DNA of 40,508 nt from Mycobacterium attenuatum (GTDB lineage: Bacteria; Actinomycetota; Actinomycetes; Mycobacteriales; Mycobacteriaceae). The stretch spans positions 1 through 40,508 of the forward strand of contig NZ_UPHT01000056.1 in NCBI RefSeq assembly GCF_900566085.1, given 5' to 3'. Every line of letters begins with the position of its first letter. The stretch's first letter is position 1. A program made the position numbers and the translations under genes. The notes under the pieces are model-generated. The model worked only from the letters and a program-made list of their open reading frames with translations, was not told where the DNA came from and did no database searches. Shown here piece by piece: positions 35,861 to 40,508 of this stretch.

Positions 35861-36235
35861 CTACGCGCTGGCCGCGCCGTTGTCTGGCACGGCGCTGCGG
35901 TGGTTTCGCCGGGCGTTGATGAAGGCCGCCCAGGACTGCACCTCCGGGTGCCGCTTGAGCAGGGCGCGACGTTGCCGTTCGGTGAGTCCGCCCCAGATCC
36001 CGTACTCGACGCGGTTGTCGAGCGCATCGGCGGCGCACTCGAGAATCACCGGGCAGTTCCGGCAGATCGCCGCCGCTTCTCGTTGGGCGGCGCCGCGCAC
36101 GAACAATTCCTCCGGATCGATGTTGCGGCACAGCGCTTTGGCCACCCACGCGGCGCGAGCCTGGGCTTCCTCCACGTTGAGGCTCTGAACACACGTAATG
36201 GCGCCGCTTCGGGCGGTGTTGCGGATTGTTGGCAC
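35861..36235 (-). CDS. WhiB-family iron-sulfur regulator, WhiB4-like
   Basis: This is a protein of 124 residues from GTG 36235, preceded by GGGGGGA. The four [4Fe-4S] Cys are 36 (KALCRNIDPEELFVRG), 58 and 61 (AICRNCPV) and 67 (LECAADAL), followed by GIWGGLTERQRRALLKRHPE. The closest M. tuberculosis relative I can recall is WhiB4 (Rv3681c), which shares VRGAAQRxAAxICRxCPV, but it is not identical, so this looks like a paralogue. WhiB proteins bind the primary sigma factor and sense O2/NO. It lies directly upstream of nicT on the same strand (124 bp) and is a strong candidate regulator of the hydrogenase block. Confidence 0.9.
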   Translation of the reverse strand: MPTIRNTARSGAITCVQSLNVEEAQARAAWVAKALCRNIDPEELFVRGAAQREAAAICRNCPVILECAADALDNRVEYGIWGGLTERQRRALLKRHPEVQSWAAFINARRNHRSAVPDNGAASA

Positions 36236-36567
36236 GAGATCCCCCCAAGGCTTGCGGCCGGCGTTAACAGATGAACTTTTCGAACGGCCTGTTTGCCCGC
36301 GGCCAAGTGCGTGCACGCGCCAGATTCGCCGACGGCTAACTCCCTGTCGTGTTCAGCCCCGCAGTTGGGGATGAAGCGGTGTTCAACAGGCGTCTGCCGT
36401 GACCGTACGAAAGGGCATGTCGCCGGGCCTAGGGCCGATTGTCACAACCCGGGGTGCTTCAAATCCCTTGTGGTTGGGACCATCGTCCTCTCCGGTCCCG
36501 GCGGCAAGATCCGCCCGGGCCGGCCGGGACACTGGCAATCCCGACCTTCCGGCGCGACACTGAACGG
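36236..36567. other. 332-bp divergent intergenic region between the whiB-like and fur-like genes
   Basis: It must hold the promoters of both regulators. I see no copy of the 17-bp motif. An imperfect inverted pair, TCACAACCC near 36440 and TTGTGGTTGGG near 36470, might form an operator or a hairpin. Nothing else is assigned. Confidence 0.4.
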
Positions 36568-37101
36568 GTGACGTCAAAGTCGTCGGGTCTGGATCCGGCC
36601 GTCACCGAACGCATCGGCGAACTCTTGCGCGCCCGCGGCCTGCGACGGATGCCCTCGCGTATTCAGGTGCTGGCCGTGCTTGAACCGGTCAACGGCCATT
36701 TGTCGGTGGCCGAAATTCATCAGCGGCTGGGCGCCTGCCTGTCCGCCGAGGCTCAGCCGCCCGACCTGGCCACCGTCTACCGCACCGTCACCACCCTGGT
36801 CGACCAGGGAGTGTTACATGCGTTGACCCTCGATGGCGGGATCACCACCTACGGGCTGGCCACCGCGCCGCACCACCACGCGGTGTGCACCCAGTGCGGG
36901 GCGATCATCGAAGTGCCCGCGCGGCAGCTGAGCTCGGCGCTGGAGCACGCCATGGCGGGCAGCTCGTTCGCCCTGTCGGAACGCGCCGGTTTGACCCTGC
37001 GCGGCTTGTGCCCGGACTGCCAGGACAGCGTGCAGGACCTCGGTGACCCCACCGATCCGCGCCCGCCACGGCGACGCGATCCGGCGCAACGCCGGCGCTG
37101 A
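36568..37101 (+). CDS. Fur-family metalloregulator (Nur/Zur-like)
   Basis: This is a protein of 177 residues from GTG 36568. The winged-helix half is GLRRMPSRIQVLAVLE, HLSVAEIHQRLGA and PDLATVYRTVTTLVDQGVLH. The dimerisation half has the HHHAVCTQCGAIIEV His cluster with Cys107/Cys110, and LCPDCQ with Cys148/Cys151, giving the structural zinc site. Which metal it senses cannot be read from sequence; His-rich positions 102-104 and the nickel/hydrogenase surroundings make a nickel sensor (Nur) an attractive guess, with Zur the main alternative. There is no clear ribosome site, so the transcript may be leaderless. The gene is convergent with mtr, 2 bp between stops. Confidence 0.92.
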   Translation: MTSKSSGLDPAVTERIGELLRARGLRRMPSRIQVLAVLEPVNGHLSVAEIHQRLGACLSAEAQPPDLATVYRTVTTLVDQGVLHALTLDGGITTYGLATAPHHHAVCTQCGAIIEVPARQLSSALEHAMAGSSFALSERAGLTLRGLCPDCQDSVQDLGDPTDPRPPRRRDPAQRRR

Positions 37102-37103
37102 GG

Positions 37104-38483
37104 TCAGCGCAGGTTCAGTAGCGCGTTCTCGACGACCTCCGGCAGCGCCGGGTGAATCCAGTACTGGCCGCGGGCCATCTGGGCTGCGGTAAGTCCGAAG
37201 CTCATCGCCTGGATCAGCGGCTGAATGATCGACGACGCCTGGTGGCCCATGATGTGCGCGCCCAGCAGACGCCCGCTGCCGCGCTCGGCGATCAGCTTGA
37301 CAAACCCGGTGGTGTCCTCCATCGCCCAGCCATAACCGACGTCGCCATAGTCCTGTATGGCGACGCAAATGTCGAAACCTCTTGCCACGGCTTCATTTTC
37401 GGTTAGCCCCACAGCAGCCAGCTGGGGATCGGTGAACACCGCCGCCGGCACGTAACGGTGGTCGGTGACGGCCATCGACGCGGTGTCGTCCCAGTCGCGT
37501 AGCAGGTTGTGCTGCACCACGCGCGCTTCGTGGTTGGCGACGTGCTTGAGCTGATACGGCGACGAGACGTCGCCGAGCGCGAAAACGTCACGCGCAGAAG
37601 TTCTTTGATGTTCGTCGACCACAACTCTGCCGTCTTGTATATCGACACCGGCGCGGTCGGCGTCCAACAGGTCGGCGTTGGACCTGCGACCGGTCGCCAC
37701 CAGCAGCAGGTCCGCGTCGATGGTGGACCCGTCGTCGAGCGTGAGTGACACGCCCGTCGCGGTGTTTTCCCCGGCCACGACATTGCGGTGGGTGCGCAGT
37801 TCCCACTTGGTCGATGCGATGCGGGTAAAACGTTCGCACAGCGTGTCGTCGCAATGCCGCAGCAGGCAGCCGCCTCGGATCACCAACGTGACGCGAACGC
37901 CGAACGCGGAGAAGACGTGCGCGAATTCGGCTGCCACGAAACCGCTTCCGACGATCACCAGATGCTTCGGCAGCTCGGCGATCCGCATGACGGTATCGCT
38001 GGTGTGGTACTTGACGCCGCAGGCCAGGATCGCCGGCGGAATCACCGGACGCGAGCCGGCTGCGATCACCACCTGGTCAGCCGTGAACTCGTCACCACCG
38101 TCGGTGCGCAACAGATAGCGCCCGTCGGCCTGGACACCGCCGAAGCGGGTATGGGCGGGATAGACGTCGATGTTGCGGGCCGAGCGCCGATATTGCTCGC
38201 CGCCCATCGCGATCGGATCGATGCGCCCGAAGACCCGCGAGACGATGTCGTCCCAGCGCACCCCGTCCACGTGCGCATCGACGCCGTACCGGCCGGCGTC
38301 GCGGATGGTGCCGGCCACATCGGCGGCGTAGACGAACATCTTGGTCGGTAGGCACCCGACGTTCAGGCAGGTGCCGCCGAAGGTGCCCTGCTCGCAGATC
38401 GCCACCCGTTTGTGCGCATAGCGGTCGTCGAGAATGCTGTTGCCCGAACCGGTTCCGATGATTGCAAGGTCATAGGTTTCCAT
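37104..38483 (-). CDS. mtr: Mycothione reductase Mtr
   Basis: This is a protein of 459 residues. NADPH-dependent flavoenzyme that reduces mycothiol disulfide (mycothione). FAD-binding GTGSGN is at residues about 10-15, the redox disulfide is in FGGTCLNVGCLPTKM, the NADPH-binding region is VIVGSGFVAAEFAHVF, the second FAD block is DVFALGDVSSPYQLKH, and the catalytic His-Glu is in YWIHPALPEVVENAL. It matches M. tuberculosis Rv2855 along its whole length as remembered, including the start METYD at 38483, so the upstream ATG at 38495 is not used here. The upstream hydrolase ends 8 bp before, suggesting one transcript. Confidence 0.97.
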   Translation of the reverse strand: METYDLAIIGTGSGNSILDDRYAHKRVAICEQGTFGGTCLNVGCLPTKMFVYAADVAGTIRDAGRYGVDAHVDGVRWDDIVSRVFGRIDPIAMGGEQYRRSARNIDVYPAHTRFGGVQADGRYLLRTDGGDEFTADQVVIAAGSRPVIPPAILACGVKYHTSDTVMRIAELPKHLVIVGSGFVAAEFAHVFSAFGVRVTLVIRGGCLLRHCDDTLCERFTRIASTKWELRTHRNVVAGENTATGVSLTLDDGSTIDADLLLVATGRRSNADLLDADRAGVDIQDGRVVVDEHQRTSARDVFALGDVSSPYQLKHVANHEARVVQHNLLRDWDDTASMAVTDHRYVPAAVFTDPQLAAVGLTENEAVARGFDICVAIQDYGDVGYGWAMEDTTGFVKLIAERGSGRLLGAHIMGHQASSIIQPLIQAMSFGLTAAQMARGQYWIHPALPEVVENALLNLR

Positions 38484-38491
38484 TGGGCCGC

Positions 38492-39505
38492 TCACCTTTT
38501 CCCCGACGAGGCCGAGGCGCCGGTGTCATCTCGTGTGCTGAGGTAGTGGTCCAGCCAGTTGTCCAGGTGGCGATAGGCGATCCGGCGCGGCTCCGGCAGC
38601 GACAGGAACACATCGTGTTTGGCGTCGGGCACCGGAATGATGGTGCTGCGGTTGCCGATGCAACCGGCCCAGCGGGCGATATGGGTGACGTCGAGCACCG
38701 CGTCGCCGCGTTGCATGGCTGCGGCGCCGGCGGTTTCGCGCACCGTGTGATCGGAACGAAGGATCAGGTTGGGCACGCCGACGTCGAGCCCGCGATGTAG
38801 CCGGGCCTGGCCGCGGCGCGTGGCATGCACCCAGCCGAAGGTGATCGGGAAGCCGCCCACGGGCTTCCACTGCAGGTTGTAGTCGAATTCGCCCTCATAA
38901 TCGCGGTGCAGAGTGGTGCCGTATCCGCTCTCACGCGGTAGCCGGACCACTCTCTTGGGCCGCATTCGCGAGATCGCGGCGACCGCAGCCGCGGTGAGGC
39001 CGGAACGCAGAATCGCCGGCCCGTGCAGGTCCAGGAAAGGGCTGTTGAGCACCAGCCCGCCGACGGGGGGCGTTGCCGCGCTGCGCCGGCGCAGTCGGTC
39101 CAGCCAGAGCGAGACGATCAGCCCGCCGGCCGAATGGGCATACACCAGAACCCGGGCGGTCCGCGTTTGCTCGCCGATGACCCGCAGGGCGTGCTCGAGT
39201 TCGGCGTCATAGTGCGCCAGATCGGTGATGAAGTGCGGGGTCTGGCCATCCTGGCGGGAGCGGCCGCACTTGCGCAGGTCCAGCGCATAGAAGCCGAACC
39301 CGCGGTGCGCGAAGTGATCGGCCAGTTCGGTGTGGAAGAAGTAGTCGGTATAGCCGTGCACCGCCAGGACCGCGTGATCGGTCCGGACGGGTTCTCCCCG
39401 ACGGATCAGCGTTGCGACCACGTCGCCTTCGCCGTCGGGGTCCGGTCCCAGCGGAATCAGATACTGCCAATAGCCGGGCAGGACATCGGGCATCCAGCCA
39501 GTCAC
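38492..39505 (-). CDS. Alpha/beta hydrolase (Rv2854-like, serine aminopeptidase-type)
   Basis: This is a protein of 337 residues with a Hydrolase_4-type fold. The oxyanion segment is VLAVHGYTDYFFHTELADHF, the nucleophile Ser is in YAHSAGGLIVSLWL, the structural segment is GFYALDLRKCGRS, and the catalytic His is in PDAKHDVFLSLPE. Lysophospholipase or carboxylesterase activity is typical of the family; the true substrate is unknown. No signal peptide. The gene order with mtr matches M. tuberculosis Rv2854-Rv2855. A start at GTG 39505, or at the downstream ATG giving MPDVLPGYWQ, is possible. Confidence 0.92.
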   Translation of the reverse strand: MTGWMPDVLPGYWQYLIPLGPDPDGEGDVVATLIRRGEPVRTDHAVLAVHGYTDYFFHTELADHFAHRGFGFYALDLRKCGRSRQDGQTPHFITDLAHYDAELEHALRVIGEQTRTARVLVYAHSAGGLIVSLWLDRLRRRSAATPPVGGLVLNSPFLDLHGPAILRSGLTAAAVAAISRMRPKRVVRLPRESGYGTTLHRDYEGEFDYNLQWKPVGGFPITFGWVHATRRGQARLHRGLDVGVPNLILRSDHTVRETAGAAAMQRGDAVLDVTHIARWAGCIGNRSTIIPVPDAKHDVFLSLPEPRRIAYRHLDNWLDHYLSTRDDTGASASSGKR

Positions 39506-39778
39506 GGGGCCAGCTTAGAGGGTGGTCGGCGCTGTCGGACGCTCGGTCGAGCCGATGCACCAGGGGTTCGCCGGCACGGGTGTCGGTGACGCCGGCGTTC
39601 GCATCAGCACGCGTGGAGGACCTGAAACGTCCCCGCTTTCCGGTCCCGGTAGCTAGGATCCGGTTACCGGTCCGGTGAAAGGCGTGACATGCGAGGCATC
39701 GTGACACTCGCGGCGTTCGTCGCCGCATATGCTCGGTTCGGCGTTTTCAAGGCTGGTCCACCCGGAGCGGAGGAGGCC

Positions 39779-40174
39779 ATGCGCATCTCCCGCGACGGTG
39801 AACGTCCGGCTGCTCCGGGACCGCATGATTTCTTTACCGGCGACGTCGTGCTCAAGCCGTTGTTCGGACCGGCGGGCTCCGCGAACGCCTTCGGCGGACA
39901 GCTCACCTTCGCCGCTGGCGCCCGCAGCGGCTGGCACACGCATCCGGCCGGCCAGACGCTGATCGTCACCGCCGGCACCGGCTGGGTGCAGCAATGGGGT
40001 CACGACAGGCAGCAGATCAATCCCGGCGATGTGATTTGGACTCCGGCCGGCGTCAAACACTGGCATGGAGCCACCCCCAGCGGCGAGATGACCCACATTG
40101 CGATTCAAGAGATGGTCGACGGGCGTTTTGTCGATTGGATGGAGCAGGTCAGCGACGAGCAGTACCTGGGTTGA
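39779..40174 (+). CDS. Small single-domain cupin protein
   Basis: This is a protein of 131 residues. The ATG at 39779 is chosen because AGGAGG lies at 39771-39776; an in-frame start 90 bp upstream would add a hydrophobic 30-residue N terminus. Cupin motif 1 is [20 protein letters not shown], with His ligands; motif 2 is [19 protein letters not shown]. The sequence type resembles TM1459-like or hydroxynitrile-lyase-type cupins, which bind Mn or another divalent metal. Substrate unknown. The gene is divergent from the Rv2854-like gene, with a 273-bp gap. Confidence 0.9.
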   Translation: MRISRDGERPAAPGPHDFFTGDVVLKPLFGPAGSANAFGGQLTFAAGARSGWHTHPAGQTLIVTAGTGWVQQWGHDRQQINPGDVIWTPAGVKHWHGATPSGEMTHIAIQEMVDGRFVDWMEQVSDEQYLG

Positions 40175-40197
40175 TCCGGGTTGATCCGGGTTGATCA
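40168..40197. repeat. Three tandem 10-bp units across the cupin stop codon
   Basis: The unit is GGGTTGATCC, three copies with one mismatch at the end. The first copy contains the TGA stop of the cupin gene, so loss or gain of units would not alter the protein. Confidence 0.85.
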
Positions 40198-40280
40198 GGC
40201 CGCCAACGCATCGAGTGTTCAATTGCCGGGACTTTTCGGACGAGGTGAGCAACGTGGACCAGGCGCGCCGGGCGTACCGA

Positions 40281-40334
40281 GTACCCCGCAATGCCCCCGA
40301 ATACCCGGAATACCCCGGAATACCCCGGAGTACC
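40281..40334. repeat. Short tandem repeat rich in ATACCCCGGA
   Basis: About four 10-bp near-copies of ATACCCCGGA (clear at 40301-40330) are flanked by related GTACCCC/GAGTACC. The rest of 40175-40508 shows no gene I can support. Confidence 0.7.
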
Positions 40335-40391
40335 TATGCGGAGCGTAATCACCACGTATCCGTGGCGCCCGAACGCCGCCGGCGAGCATGA

Positions 40392-40420
40392 TTGACCGGC
40401 AACCCGGTCACTTCTACACT
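40392..40420 (+). promoter_or_regulatory. Predicted SigA-type promoter facing the right edge
   Basis: TTGACC (40392-40397), a 17-bp spacer and TACACT (40415-40420). The spacer contains part of a GACCGG/CCGGTC inverted repeat. Its gene lies beyond the window. Confidence 0.5.
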
Positions 40421-40508
40421 GTCGTGCGGTCCGCTTCGGTCTGCGAACCGGATCGCCCCCGGCCCGCCCAGCCCAGCCCGCCCCAACCCGCCCAGGTGAG
40501 GATCACCG

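Overview
The window is high-GC DNA from a slow-growing Mycobacterium outside the M. tuberculosis complex. The evidence is the PE/PPE genes (PE_PGRS, PPE-MPTR, PPE-SVP), a mycothione reductase that closely matches M. tuberculosis Mtr, MapB, a NicT permease and a WhiB-family regulator. From memory, the M. tuberculosis order is mapB-glnA4-Rv2859c-aldC-Rv2857c-nicT-mtr-Rv2854. Here the same backbone is recognisable (mapB, Rv2859c-like, nicT, mtr, Rv2854-like), but glnA4, aldC and the Rv2857c-type gene are absent and other blocks fill the gaps. I see no tRNA, rRNA, CRISPR array or recognisable transposase.

Layout. 1-2750: the 5' part of a PE_PGRS gene running off the left edge, a DUF1707 gene, a MITE-like repeat element and a truncated PE gene bracketed by repeat copies. 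2752-5143: mapB and cobQ. 5380-11877: a 2165-residue PPE-MPTR gene. 11950-13493: a hydrolase-like gene that has lost its nucleophile, and an orphan Rv2859c-type glutamine amidotransferase. 13554-17013: two minus-strand PPE-SVP genes, one with a very short PE partner and one preceded by a 22-codon upstream ORF. 17311-35736: a minus-strand [NiFe]-hydrogenase island. 35861-37101: a WhiB4-like regulator and a divergent Fur-family regulator. 37104-39505: mtr and an Rv2854-like hydrolase. 39779-40508: a small cupin gene, short tandem repeats and a promoter pointing off the right edge.

The hydrogenase is of the actinobacterial high-affinity type (group 1h, formerly group 5, Hhy), judged from the large-subunit motif RICGICGDNHATC and the neighbouring genes. 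The system looks self-contained. NicT imports nickel. HypA and a His-rich HypB handle and insert it. HypF, HypE, HypD and HypC build the Fe(CN)2CO group. A HyaD/HybD-type protease matures HhyL. HhyS and HhyL form the enzyme, and HhyE is the likely electron-transfer partner. Many junctions overlap as ATGA, GTGA or TGATG, implying translational coupling. Between hhyE and the protease, and at the 3' end, lie proteins of unknown role: DUF5947-like, DUF6084-like, a 437-residue protein, a 39-residue membrane protein, two SIS-fold proteins (one fused to a HypC-like domain), a DUF6390-like protein and an alkaline-phosphatase-superfamily enzyme.

The most notable unlisted signal is a 17-bp motif, approximately MTGCGAACCGWTTGCAA. 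It occurs at the nicT promoter, twice in the hhyS promoter region, and upstream of an unannotated 44-codon Cys-containing ORF just beyond the end of the island. It resembles the Nur (nickel-responsive Fur) box as I remember it, and a Fur-family gene lies nearby. At nicT and hhyS it straddles the predicted -35 hexamer. This suggests a nickel- or redox-controlled hydrogenase regulon that includes a small protein not previously annotated here.
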